From Candidatus Auribacterota bacterium (GTDB lineage Bacteria; Auribacterota; Tritonobacteria; UBA1439), in assembly GCA_026392035.1 (NCBI GenBank), contig JAPLCX010000097.1:58145-122144 (forward strand): a stretch of 64,000 bases of DNA, written 5' to 3'. Below the pieces are notes generated by a model. The model ran no database searches. It saw only the letters and a program-made list of their open reading frames with translations, and was not told the origin of the DNA. The position numbers and the translations under genes are program-made. Position 1 is the first letter of the stretch. The number at the start of each line of letters is the position of its first letter. Below, in pieces: positions 1 through 9,017 of this stretch.

Positions 1-844
1 CCACACAGTCAACCCGGCTGTTGCACCGCCAGGACATCTTGAGATTAGCCCGCTGAATTTCTTCCATGAGGTGCATGCTATGCGCGCGATTCAGAGTAAA
101 CGTGCTATCCTTGAATGAAAAATGTCGTATGCCATGATCCTGCACAATAGATCTGATCTCGTCAACGATCAAGGCAGGTGTTCGGAGTCTCAATTTCTTC
201 CCCTGGCTTATGTAGGCGTCGCAGTACGAGCAGTGGTACGGACACCCCCGGCTTACGATCATGGAGGCTACATTCTTCCCCGGTAGATAGGGCATGGAAT
301 AGGAAATCATATCGAGCATCCGGTAACTCAGCGGGTTCAGCTCGTCAATGTCGGGAATAAAAGCTCTGTGTCTGTTCTTTTGGATTTTACCCGTGCCGTC
401 TCTGTAGATCAGTCCCTCGACAAGAGGCCAGTGATGATTATCCGGTTTTAAGCACAATTCCCACAGCGGGTATTCCCCCTCGCCGTAGATGACGAAATCG
501 AGCTCGGGGCAGATGGTGAGGCTCTCTTCCATGGTGGCATTGGCATGGGCGCCGCCGAGACAGGTTTTGATATTTTTTTCGAGCGACTTGATTTGCCGCG
601 CGATGGTGAGGGCTACGGGAAGCTGTGGCGTCATCGCGCTTATTCCGATCAAATCTGGAGCTGAAGCGGCAATCCGCTGAACGATCTCATCTACTGTCAG
701 GCCCTTGATTTCGCCGTCGATCACGCCTGTCTCGATGCCGCGCCTCTGGAGAAACGTCGCCAGGTAGAGCGCGCCAAGCGGCTGGAGGCCGTAGCGTGGT
801 TTCTGGCCGGGAATAAGCGGGGGATAGACGAGTTGGACTTTCAT
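1..844 (-). CDS. B12-binding radical SAM protein, C-terminus cut by window edge
   Basis: Reading down from an ATG at 844 the frame stays open to base 1, giving about 281 residues and no stop, so the 3' part lies outside the window. The N-terminal 140 residues look like a cobalamin-binding domain (opening VQLVYPPL, later CLGGAHA). At about residue 200 the radical SAM cluster motif RGCPYHCSYCDAY (CxxxCxxC) is clear. The family (Mg-protoporphyrin cyclase BchE-like B12-radical SAM enzymes) performs methylations or rearrangements on unactivated carbons; the substrate cannot be read from sequence. Its ATG overlaps the TGA of the upstream gene (ATGA at 841-844), so it is translationally coupled to the FrhB-methyltransferase fusion. 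The N-terminal part is secure; the exact function is unknown. Confidence 0.9.
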   Translation of the reverse strand, partial: MKVQLVYPPLIPGQKPRYGLQPLGALYLATFLQRRGIETGVIDGEIKGLTVDEIVQRIAASAPDLIGISAMTPQLPVALTIARQIKSLEKNIKTCLGGAHANATMEESLTICPELDFVIYGEGEYPLWELCLKPDNHHWPLVEGLIYRDGTGKIQKNRHRAFIPDIDELNPLSYRMLDMISYSMPYLPGKNVASMIVSRGCPYHCSYCDAYISQGKKLRLRTPALIVDEIRSIVQDHGIRHFSFKDSTFTLNRAHSMHLMEEIQRANLKMSWRCNSRVDCV

Positions 845-2832
845 TGCGCGTTATGTGTCTCCTCGTCCGCGGTGATCTTCCGGCACCAGAGGATGCGGCG
901 GAGACATATCCAGCGCCTTATTATTTCGGGAAGCAGGTTCTCGATCCACTCGCCGGTTCGCGTGATCCAGCGCGGGCCATAGGGGATGAGCACCGTGCTC
1001 TCTTCACGATCGATTTTAAAACCGGATTCCGCGAGGGATGACATGAGCTCTTTCCTGGGGATGAAACGGTGCGGGCCCTCGCCGTGGTGTAATCCCGTCG
1101 CCGCCGCGAACGTATGGAGCGGGTCCCAGAGCACATTCGGTGTTGTGAGCAGAAGTCCCCCCCCGGGTTTGAGAACACGGCTGAGTTCGGAAAGGAACTC
1201 ATGATAGGCGAAGATGTGTTCGATGGTTTCGAATGAGACAATGTGGTCAAACAGAGCGTCATCGAACGGCAGGCGCATATCACGCCAGAGAAGCACCTGG
1301 TAGGTCATTCCTTCCCGCGAGAGTCTGTCCCTGCAGATGGAGACCATTGAAGCGGAGGGATCGAGGCCGGTCATTCGTATTCTCTTCCTCTTGCCGAAGT
1401 AGAGCGTCCCGTTGCCGGTGCGGCATGCGATGTCGAGTATGCGATCGCCTTCCCTGATCTCACCGGCGCACACGCGATATCCGTCCGAAAACCGCCGCCC
1501 GTAGGAGTAGGTTTTTACATTGATCTCATCGTAGTCCTCTGTTGCATCCCAGTGCCGTCCCACATCATCGAGCGACCAGTAGCGATTCCCTTTGCCCCCG
1601 AGCCGCTTCTTGCTCCGCCCCCTGAATCCCCTCGCCAGCCAGCCCAGGGCGGTCAGGGGGAGGAGGCCGAGCATAATCCGCGCGGGGCGGCTCCTCCCGA
1701 TGTGGAGTGTGACGAAGAAGAGGGCAGCAGAGATTTTTTCTGGCATCGAGAGTGGGAGATGTGGCAAATTGAATGCGGGAGTAGTGGGGGAGAGACTCAG
1801 CCGGACCGAGATCGCGCGTTTCTTGTACTGGATGAGGTGCGCGTGTGAGCGATAGAGCTGCGCGGAGGTCAGATCCTTGATTTGCAATGAGCTTCCTGCT
1901 GCTTGCAAAAGCTCCTTTCCTTTTTCTGTACGCACGATGATTGAGGAATATCCACGCTCCGCATCGTTGTCAGGCCAGTAGTCTCCGATCGAGATGTCGG
2001 CGAGTTCGGCGAAGAGGTCAGGGCAAACAGCGCAGCGCGGAGGGAGATGAGTGAGATGGAGAAAGTTGTAGCTTTGTTTGGGGATAGAGAGGATTTTCCC
2101 ATCCCTTGTCGAAACCGTGAAGCTGCCCGGCCACTCCCCCCCCCGGTAGCTGAGTGAGGAGACCTTGTGGGGATCGATACCCAGTTTCTTGAGGAGGAAA
2201 GGGGTCGCCTCCGGTGTGAGGTTAAAGCCGCAGAAGAGTCCGATGGTGTGGGTGATCGGTGAGGCCGTCATGGCTCCTGACTGCTGCAATTTTCGAATGC
2301 CGTGAATGTGACAGGGAAGTCCGACAAGCGCAAGCGGGCCTCGCAGGTTTCCCGTTTCGGCGAGTGCACTGTTGATGGGAAGGAGGGTGTACTTTGACCC
2401 CGCAGCACCCGATATTTCCCCGACCGTCCTCGCAATCCTGATCTCCGGCTGGAATGGCCGCGCTTCCGACATGGCGCAGACGATGGCTCCCTGAATGAGA
2501 TTGCTCCCCAGAGCGGAACAGAGAATCTCCGTCACGGCGCCGCCGGAAGAAAATGCGCCTGTGAGGGCACGACTGTCGGAACGGCCGATATACATGGCCC
2601 GGAAGCATCCGAAGTAGGGGTCGGGCACATGATCCGGGAACAAGCGATGATTCATCTCTTTGAAGTCAACGGCGATGCCGGGGCACGCTAGATAGCACGC
2701 GCCGCAATGATCGCACTCTTCGACGAGCTTCACATGACCCTCGATGTAACCAAGAGCCCTGTGGGGACATGCAGCGATGCAGGTGCCGCAGCTGTGGCAG
2801 AGAGCCTGAGGGATATCCAGGAAACTGGGCAT
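841..2832 (-). CDS. Ferredoxin / F420-hydrogenase beta-like protein fused to a SAM methyltransferase
   Basis: A 663-residue protein in three parts. Residues 1-55 hold two [4Fe-4S] motifs (CHSCGTCIAACP and CDHCGACYLACP). Residues about 75-410 match the FrhB/FdhB (coenzyme F420 hydrogenase/dehydrogenase beta) family, including the late CAVCPDLFAELADISIGDYW segment. Residues about 430-640 are a class I methyltransferase: motif I ILDIACRTGNGTL, then FETIEHI and LKPGGGLLL. FrhB-like proteins move electrons between flavin and iron-sulfur centres and often accompany polysaccharide genes. In motif I the usual CGTG reads CRTG, so SAM binding may be altered. The gene sits 2 nt after a GT2 gene and overlaps the B12-radical SAM gene by 4 nt, so all three probably act on one surface product. 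A joined frame from two ancestral genes is possible; the fusion is uninterrupted here. Confidence 0.85.
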   Translation of the reverse strand: MPSFLDIPQALCHSCGTCIAACPHRALGYIEGHVKLVEECDHCGACYLACPGIAVDFKEMNHRLFPDHVPDPYFGCFRAMYIGRSDSRALTGAFSSGGAVTEILCSALGSNLIQGAIVCAMSEARPFQPEIRIARTVGEISGAAGSKYTLLPINSALAETGNLRGPLALVGLPCHIHGIRKLQQSGAMTASPITHTIGLFCGFNLTPEATPFLLKKLGIDPHKVSSLSYRGGEWPGSFTVSTRDGKILSIPKQSYNFLHLTHLPPRCAVCPDLFAELADISIGDYWPDNDAERGYSSIIVRTEKGKELLQAAGSSLQIKDLTSAQLYRSHAHLIQYKKRAISVRLSLSPTTPAFNLPHLPLSMPEKISAALFFVTLHIGRSRPARIMLGLLPLTALGWLARGFRGRSKKRLGGKGNRYWSLDDVGRHWDATEDYDEINVKTYSYGRRFSDGYRVCAGEIREGDRILDIACRTGNGTLYFGKRKRIRMTGLDPSASMVSICRDRLSREGMTYQVLLWRDMRLPFDDALFDHIVSFETIEHIFAYHEFLSELSRVLKPGGGLLLTTPNVLWDPLHTFAAATGLHHGEGPHRFIPRKELMSSLAESGFKIDREESTVLIPYGPRWITRTGEWIENLLPEIIRRWICLRRILWCRKITADEETHNAQ

Positions 2833-2834
2833 GG

Positions 2835-3689
2835 CTACCTTCTCTTGATGATGATGTCGGCGAGCAACCCGAGCAGGGCTATCTGGAGGGAGAAGAGTAT
2901 CAGGATGATCGTGGTCACATCCATTACCCTGTGGAACGCGAAGAGGCTGTAGAGCCCCACCGCAAGTCCGGAGATGAGCAGGATCGCGCTCACGGGGAGG
3001 AAAATCTCGAGCGGCTTGAAATATGTGGCAAGCCGCACGATAAGAAGGAGGAAGTTTAAGAAATCGCGGATGGGGCGGATTTTGCTCTTCCTGCCCCTGC
3101 TCCGGTAACAGATGGGAACGTACTCGATCTTATGGCGATTGACCAGGTACGCAACCGTGAGCGTTGTGGTGAGAGAAAAACCATCAGGGAGGAGATGGAG
3201 GTAGCGCAGCGCCGTCTCCTTGCGAAAAACCCTCAGTCCCGAATTGAGGTCCGGCACGCGAGTCCTCGTGAGCAGCCAGACTATCTCGCGGAGTATCGTC
3301 TTGGCGAGCCGGTTCAGCGGCGGGAGCGGGCTCCGGGCCCCGACGACCATTTCACACCCAGCGAGTTTCCCGAGGAGCAAGTTGATCTGTTCAGGAGGGT
3401 ATGTCGCATCAGCGTCAATGAGGGCAATCTGCTCGCCGGAGGCAGCTTTGATACCGTCTTTGACAGAGCTGCCGTAACCACAGTTGGCCTCATGGCAGAT
3501 CAGGGTGATGCCGCTCATTGAGCGGAGGAGTTCAATTGAACCATCATTGCTCGCATCATCCACCACGATGATTTCATATTTTTGGCCGTTGAGGGCGTGA
3601 GTAAGGCCATTGATGGTCGCCTGGAGTGTGTCACGTTCGTTGTATACCGGTACAATAATACTGATCAAGAAAACCTCCGTACATTCCAC
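2835..3689 (-). CDS. Family 2 glycosyltransferase, polyprenyl-phosphate type, membrane-anchored
   Basis: A 284-residue GT2 enzyme of the dolichol-phosphate-mannose/undecaprenyl-phosphate-sugar synthase type. Visible are the nucleotide-binding start ISIIVPVYNE, the VVDDASNDGS loop, and the metal-binding DADATYPPEQ (DxD). Two hydrophobic segments near residues 215-280 (LPVSAILLISGLAVGLYS and a second helix ending in IIIKRR) would anchor it in the inner membrane. Such enzymes load a sugar onto a lipid phosphate, which GT39-type membrane enzymes like those at 3903-12821 use as donor. It is the first gene of the leftward operon with the FrhB fusion and B12-radical SAM genes. Confidence 0.9.
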   Translation of the reverse strand: MECTEVFLISIIVPVYNERDTLQATINGLTHALNGQKYEIIVVDDASNDGSIELLRSMSGITLICHEANCGYGSSVKDGIKAASGEQIALIDADATYPPEQINLLLGKLAGCEMVVGARSPLPPLNRLAKTILREIVWLLTRTRVPDLNSGLRVFRKETALRYLHLLPDGFSLTTTLTVAYLVNRHKIEYVPICYRSRGRKSKIRPIRDFLNFLLLIVRLATYFKPLEIFLPVSAILLISGLAVGLYSLFAFHRVMDVTTIILILFSLQIALLGLLADIIIKRR

Positions 3690-3902
3690 TCCATTATAGC
3701 ATTACCGCAATCGATTCGCTAAGACAATGCGGCACTGGAGAAGAATCATTATAGACAAAACAATATCCAGAACATAGAATTAAGCACATAAGGGCGGGGA
3801 GGATAATAATAATGATGGGTCCGCTCATCCTAACTCCTTATCGCTGGGTGAGATAGGGCAGTTCTTGAGGATGAGTAGGGCTTCTATCTCTTCTTTGCGC
3901 TA

Positions 3903-5675
3903 ATGAAAAGAGTGAAATGCATGCGCTATTTTTGTGATAGAGCACTCGTAATCCTTGTATTCTTCTTTATCTTGACCCGCTTGTTACTATTGCTCTTCGA
4001 CTTTTCGGATCTGACCCAGGTCGAGGAACTCTATAACGGGACGCTGGCCAGAGAGATCGTGCGCGGGCCGTTCTTGCCGTTGCTGCAATTGCGCTATATC
4101 GAGTACCAGAGCGGCTCTCTTATCGTGAGTTTCATCGCCATCCCCCTTTTCTATCTCTTCGGCGAAACCTACTTCACGCTCAAGCTGGTTGCCCTGCTCT
4201 TCTCCACTGCCACATTGATTATATTCTATCTATTGCTGAAACATTTCTACTCTCAGAGGGTGGCCACATGGGGCGGGATCATGTTTGTTTTCCCACCGCG
4301 GATTTTTGCGCTGCTCAACCTCAAGGTTGAGGGCGCAAATTCGCAGGCCATTCTCATCACGTTCGTTATCTGGTATCTATTCTTTTCCCTCCTGCGCTAT
4401 GAGAACGATCGTTCTCCGGGGGAAAAGCGTGAAGGGATGGGAAACGCGCGTGCGTTTCTTATCGGTCTCCTCTCCAGTTTCGGGGTATGGTTCTGCCCTG
4501 TGGTGCTCATCGCCATTGTCTGCATTGTCATCATCAGCTTTGCGCGCGATAAGCTGTTTTATTTCAGGAAGCGATTCGTATATTCATTCGCTGGGTTCTG
4601 GGTCGGCGCCATCCCTGCGATCATTGATTATCGAGCGACTGGTTATGCCGGATTGAAATACCTCCTGACACAACCCTATCAAGGCAGGACGTCCCCGTTC
4701 ATCTCATTGATCACTGAACTGTGGGGGCGCGGCCTTCTCGACTCGGTTTCGTCAAAAAGCGTTCTCATTTCTGCGAGACTGATCAACATGTATTTCTACA
4801 TCCTCGTGATATTTTCTATCGTCCTCTATCTTTGTTTCCAGCGGGGGCGTATAGTCTCTTTTCTGCGTGCCATGGTTTTTCCGGCGCGCTCCCATCCGCT
4901 GACGTTCGAAGTGGTGAAGGGCATTGCGTTCCCTCTGTACATCGTGGCGTTCTCGCTCGCGTACGGGGCGAGCAAGTACCATATCTCAAAGAGCCCTAGC
5001 GCAATAGACGCGTATCGATACCTCGTCTCGCTCTACCCATTCCTCTTTATTGTGGTAGTGCTTACAATGGATGAAATATGGGTGAGGGGATCGAGAATTG
5101 CCGTGGGGATTGTCACCTTAGCCATGATTCTCGGAGTCGCAGAAATTGCTGTTTCACTCAATGGAAAGGACTACGGAAGGGGATTTCGGCTAAAGGGATA
5201 CGACTACGAGATGCTCGGCCTGCGACTGTATGAGCAGATGAGTACGGCGCCGAATAGCGCCCTTGCGCTCGCCTCCGATAAAATAGCCGAGTATGGTAAT
5301 CGTGATGCGTGCATAGGTGGTTTTGCGTTCATGTTTACCAAAGATTGTCTCAAGGAAAAGGGTGAGGGTGATCTCCGGTCCTTTGTGAGCCGGCTTGGAT
5401 CGGTAGATGAGAGATGGCGTCCTTATTTTTATCGCGCCCTCGGGCAACTGCTCCCATTTGACTTTTCGACCCGGGATGGCATCAATAAGTGGCACGCGAT
5501 GCTGAATGCGATAGATGAGAAATATCTCACGTATTACTATGAAGGGGTGGGGAGCGTGGTGCGGAGTTGCTACCAGGACAATAGAGAGAAACAGATGGAG
5601 TGCGGGGGACATGTTCCTCCCCGGTTCAGCTCCGCGTTTGAGGCCGGCATGAGCATCCCGTATCCCGTTCTGTAG
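3903..5675 (+). CDS. Multipass membrane glycosyltransferase, GT39/ArnT-like
   Basis: A 590-residue protein with about 10-12 hydrophobic helices in the first 450 residues and a soluble C-terminal part. After the first helix the sequence DLTQVEELYNGTLAREI places acidic residues in the first periplasmic loop, where PMT/ArnT-like (GT39, GT-C fold) enzymes keep their catalytic Asp/Glu. Such enzymes transfer sugars from polyprenyl-phosphate donors outside the inner membrane. Acceptor and sugar are not predictable. An alternative start is the ATG at 3921. It lies 13 nt before a second enzyme of the same kind, probably in one transcript. Confidence 0.75.
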   Translation: MKRVKCMRYFCDRALVILVFFFILTRLLLLLFDFSDLTQVEELYNGTLAREIVRGPFLPLLQLRYIEYQSGSLIVSFIAIPLFYLFGETYFTLKLVALLFSTATLIIFYLLLKHFYSQRVATWGGIMFVFPPRIFALLNLKVEGANSQAILITFVIWYLFFSLLRYENDRSPGEKREGMGNARAFLIGLLSSFGVWFCPVVLIAIVCIVIISFARDKLFYFRKRFVYSFAGFWVGAIPAIIDYRATGYAGLKYLLTQPYQGRTSPFISLITELWGRGLLDSVSSKSVLISARLINMYFYILVIFSIVLYLCFQRGRIVSFLRAMVFPARSHPLTFEVVKGIAFPLYIVAFSLAYGASKYHISKSPSAIDAYRYLVSLYPFLFIVVVLTMDEIWVRGSRIAVGIVTLAMILGVAEIAVSLNGKDYGRGFRLKGYDYEMLGLRLYEQMSTAPNSALALASDKIAEYGNRDACIGGFAFMFTKDCLKEKGEGDLRSFVSRLGSVDERWRPYFYRALGQLLPFDFSTRDGINKWHAMLNAIDEKYLTYYYEGVGSVVRSCYQDNREKQMECGGHVPPRFSSAFEAGMSIPYPVL

Positions 5676-5688
5676 CGAGGGAAATCTT

Positions 5689-7845
5689 ATGCGGAAATCA
5701 CATGTGGCAGGAGTGGGTCTCCTCCTGCTTCTCCTCTACATGATTTCGAACACGGTCTGGTTCCACTGTGGAGCATCATTGTACGGCAGGGATGTCGCAG
5801 GGCACTTGCTGCTTGTCGAGAAATTTTACTATCGGATACACGATCCCATCGAGAGAAGCTGCTCTCCCGTGAAGATAGGGAAAAATATCCTTTCTTTGTT
5901 CCACGAGGATGCCCTCTCATTCCACCATACCTACATCTGGCCCAAACTGGTTCACATCACTGCCTCATTGGTGTGCTGTGTGGTGGGGCTGAGAACGTTA
6001 GTGATAATCCACTGCAACCTTGTTTTTTTCGGCATACTCCTTATATCCACCTACCTCATCGGCATGCGCTGCGCCTCCCCCCCGACCGGCATACTGGCCG
6101 CGCTGCTCGTCAGCCTCTATCCGGCGATATTCGGGCAGTCCAGGAAATTTGGCCTTGATTTCCCGCTCACCGCGATGACCGCGCTCAATATCTGTATGCT
6201 GCTCCGCACCGGCTATTTTCGAGAGCGGCGGGGCTCGCTGCTGCTGGGTTTGACCATGGGACTTGGCCTGTTGACAAAAGGCCAGATCGTGATCTACATG
6301 GCGGTGCCCATCGTGTATTCCTTGCTCAAGGGGATCCGGTCAGGCGGGGGAACGGGGAAGATACGTATGTGGAATTTTATTCTGTGTTTCCTGGTTGCGT
6401 CGGGCGTGTCGGCAATCTGGTGGTGGGGAATCGTGCGCCCTCTCTGGAGGGCATACTTTATCACGGTGACTGATTACCCGTTCTCATGGGCGTATGAGTA
6501 TCAGCGCCAGCAACCGTTTACGGTCCGGTGGCTACTCTTTCACGCCGTCCACTGCGCGATAAGCGTCAGCCCGTTCTTCTTCATGGTCTTCATTATTTCC
6601 CTGGCTCCATTCTTCTGCGGTAAGGCTCGAAATAAAAATATTTTGCTGCTCTGGATCCTGAGCGCGTATGCGATCTGGACTGCATCCAATATCAAGAGGG
6701 ATACCGATTTTCTCCCATGCCTCCCCGCCATTGCCCTTATCTCAGCAATTGGAATAATGTCCCTGCAGCGTGCCGCACTGAGGCGACTCGCGGTGGCGTG
6801 CTGTTGTATTTTTGGCCTGACCCAGTACTTTTGCGTCTCGTTTTCCCCCGCCGGCTACAGATTTTGGACGATGGAGAATCCGTACCACAAACCGTGCGAA
6901 CCAGATGAGTACAGCACGCTGTTCCAGCCGCCATTTCCCAACAACTACAGGGAGATCATCAATGCATTTGCTGACAGGATGCAGATGCGTGGAGAATGGG
7001 AGAAGTACAGCAGGCTTGGTTTTGTGGAAACGACCGGTTCGGAACGGTGGTTGGAGTACAATCCGGCAATCCTCGAGTATTACCTTCGATTGAAAGAATC
7101 CGGGGGGATCATCTATCGGAGCCGTTACAATCCTGAGGCCTTTCTGGAGCGCGCGCGCTCTTTCAGGTATCTCATTGTGATGGACAGGCGCAACGGAAGT
7201 TCCGCGGATTGGAACGAGTTGCGCGGCTTTTTCTCTGATGCACGGTGGACCGAATTTATCACGCGCGCCTTTGGTAGTCGGGAGGAGTTACTCGGGATAT
7301 TTGAATCATATGCGCGGTACCCTGTTCTGGCGCATAATACCATGTTGCCGGACAGGTGCGGTATTTTCCTCTGTGAAAAGGGGCCGATCAGGGTTACTCC
7401 GGGTGGGGAGATACCGGCGAGCGCGTACGCCCTCAGCAACCTCATTACGACGCCGCCTGTCATTGGCGCGGGCGCTGTGCCTCGCCACTCACCTCTGATA
7501 CCCGAGTATGATACCTTTTTCCCGTTCTGGCTTCGGTTCCCGCTTGTGGATTCCGACATCAGGTATCCCGGCGATCCTTACTTCTGTGAGTATGAATTGG
7601 AGTTCGGGAGCGGCGGCTATGTCCTCTGGATAAACTACGCATGGGAGAAGGGGGGAGTTGTTTCGGTATCGCTGGATGGGATCTCGGCTGATGTGACGTT
7701 GGAGTCTGCGGGGGGGCCCGGCAGCGGCCATATGTTATGGAAGCGAGTCTGGGGGGGAGTGGTTTCGAGCGGCCAGCACAGAGTACGGCTTGAGGGAAGA
7801 GACAGTTTCCCTCTTCTTGCTGCAATAAGGTTTGATAAACTGTAG
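5689..7845 (+). CDS. Multipass membrane glycosyltransferase, GT39/ArnT-like
   Basis: A 718-residue protein with about ten membrane helices (residues 7-400) followed by a roughly 300-residue soluble domain. The first loop has GRDVAGHLLLVEKFYYRI, again acidic residues just after helix 1 as in the PMT/GT39 clan. An LTKGQ motif near residue 200 is also common in this clan. The C-terminal 100 residues look like a small beta-rich domain (GGYVLWINYAWEKGGVVSVS), perhaps periplasmic and carbohydrate-facing. GAGGG precedes the ATG at a good distance, 13 nt after the previous stop. Confidence 0.75.
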   Translation: MRKSHVAGVGLLLLLLYMISNTVWFHCGASLYGRDVAGHLLLVEKFYYRIHDPIERSCSPVKIGKNILSLFHEDALSFHHTYIWPKLVHITASLVCCVVGLRTLVIIHCNLVFFGILLISTYLIGMRCASPPTGILAALLVSLYPAIFGQSRKFGLDFPLTAMTALNICMLLRTGYFRERRGSLLLGLTMGLGLLTKGQIVIYMAVPIVYSLLKGIRSGGGTGKIRMWNFILCFLVASGVSAIWWWGIVRPLWRAYFITVTDYPFSWAYEYQRQQPFTVRWLLFHAVHCAISVSPFFFMVFIISLAPFFCGKARNKNILLLWILSAYAIWTASNIKRDTDFLPCLPAIALISAIGIMSLQRAALRRLAVACCCIFGLTQYFCVSFSPAGYRFWTMENPYHKPCEPDEYSTLFQPPFPNNYREIINAFADRMQMRGEWEKYSRLGFVETTGSERWLEYNPAILEYYLRLKESGGIIYRSRYNPEAFLERARSFRYLIVMDRRNGSSADWNELRGFFSDARWTEFITRAFGSREELLGIFESYARYPVLAHNTMLPDRCGIFLCEKGPIRVTPGGEIPASAYALSNLITTPPVIGAGAVPRHSPLIPEYDTFFPFWLRFPLVDSDIRYPGDPYFCEYELEFGSGGYVLWINYAWEKGGVVSVSLDGISADVTLESAGGPGSGHMLWKRVWGGVVSSGQHRVRLEGRDSFPLLAAIRFDKL

Positions 7846-7900
7846 TGCGGCAGGGCTCAAGAAAATCGCTGCCTCGGAATTTCAATAAAGTTTGACATTA

Positions 7901-7975
7901 GCACTTGATTGACCTGATTTATACGCGCACCCTAAAGGGTGCGCTACAGAATATCAGGTTAAGCAGAGAAATCAG
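7901..7975. repeat. Inverted-repeat element with a REP-like core hairpin
   Basis: The core is a 9-bp stem, GCGCACCCT/AGGGTGCGC (7925-7944), with a 2-nt loop. It is flanked by a longer imperfect inverted repeat: TTGATTGACCTGATTTAT on the left against the reverse complement of ATATCAGGTTAAGCAG on the right. It lies between the second GT39-like gene and hddA; longer hddA readings would translate through it, one reason to place the hddA start at 8031. Confidence 0.7.
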
Positions 7976-8030
7976 GTGCAAACAAAAAGTTGCGAAGCTA
8001 ACTAAATACGCCGGGAGAGAGGCACACTCT

Positions 8031-9017
8031 ATGATCGTGACAAGAACACCGATGAGAATCACACTCGGCGGGGGAGGCACTGACCTCCCGTCATATTATT
8101 CCCGCTTCGGATGCAAGATGGTGAGTGCCGCCATTGACAAGTATATGTTTATCACGGTGAATCGGCGCGTGTGCGATGATCTCCTGATGATAAAATACTC
8201 CCGCGTGGAGATTGTGGATAGGATCTCCACGGTAGTTCATCCACTCGTGAGAGAAGCACTGAAGCGGGTTGGAATCGAAAAGGCCATAGAGATTACGTCA
8301 ATGGCCGACGCTCCGGCGGGGACGGGGCTCGGATCATCAAGCGTGTTTCTCATAGGCCTTCTCAACGCGCTCCACACGTTGAAGGGGGAACAGATCCCGC
8401 GCCATGAGCTTGCCGAGGAGGCGTGCCACATTGAGATAGATGTCTTGAAGAAACCGATTGGCAAGCAGGATCAATATATCGCATCATTCGGCGGGATAAC
8501 CGTGCTGGAGATTGACAGAACCGGCAAGGTTACCGTGAGCCCCGTAAGAATTTCGCACGAGGCAATCAGGGAGCTGGAGCATAATGTGCTTATTTTTTAT
8601 ACGGGAATAAGGCGTGAAGAGCTGGACATACTTGGGGAGCAGAATAGCGCGACGAAGAGGGAGGAGAAAAAGGTGATTGCCAATCTTCACCACATACGTG
8701 ACCTGGGATTGAAAAGCCTCGAAGCGCTGGAAGCTGAGAATCTGCGGTTGTTCGGAGAGCTCCTTGACGTCCATTGGGAAACAAAGAAGAGACTCTCCGG
8801 CAGGGTGAGCAATAAGAAGATCGATCGCTGGTATGAGACTGCAAAAAAGAACGGAGCAGTCGGGGGAAAGATCATGGGGGCGGGCGGAGGCGGATTCTTC
8901 ATGTTCTACTGTGACCACAACCGCTCAAAACTGAGGAAGGCGCTCCAGGGAGCAGGCCTGCGCGAGATTCCCTATGCGTTTGACATGGAGGGGACCAAGG
9001 TTCTGGTGAATTTTTGA
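8031..9017 (+). CDS. hddA: GHMP-family sugar kinase, probable D-glycero-D-manno-heptose 7-phosphate kinase
   Basis: I take the ATG at 8031 (328 residues), which has GGGAGAGAGG about 8 nt upstream and opens with the family's usual MIVTRTPMRITLGGGGTDLP. The further-upstream frame runs through an inverted repeat and is unlikely to be translated. GHMP motifs visible are the ATP loop PAGTGLGSSS and the C-terminal GAGGGGFFMF. HddA phosphorylates heptose 7-phosphate at C1. The assignment rests on family resemblance plus gmhA, gmhB and hddC homologues at 14.3-16.2 kb, which supply the other steps. An L-fucose-type kinase is the main alternative. Its 3' end overlaps the convergent membrane gene by 93 nt. 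Confidence 0.8.
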   Translation: MIVTRTPMRITLGGGGTDLPSYYSRFGCKMVSAAIDKYMFITVNRRVCDDLLMIKYSRVEIVDRISTVVHPLVREALKRVGIEKAIEITSMADAPAGTGLGSSSVFLIGLLNALHTLKGEQIPRHELAEEACHIEIDVLKKPIGKQDQYIASFGGITVLEIDRTGKVTVSPVRISHEAIRELEHNVLIFYTGIRREELDILGEQNSATKREEKKVIANLHHIRDLGLKSLEALEAENLRLFGELLDVHWETKKRLSGRVSNKKIDRWYETAKKNGAVGGKIMGAGGGGFFMFYCDHNRSKLRKALQGAGLREIPYAFDMEGTKVLVNF

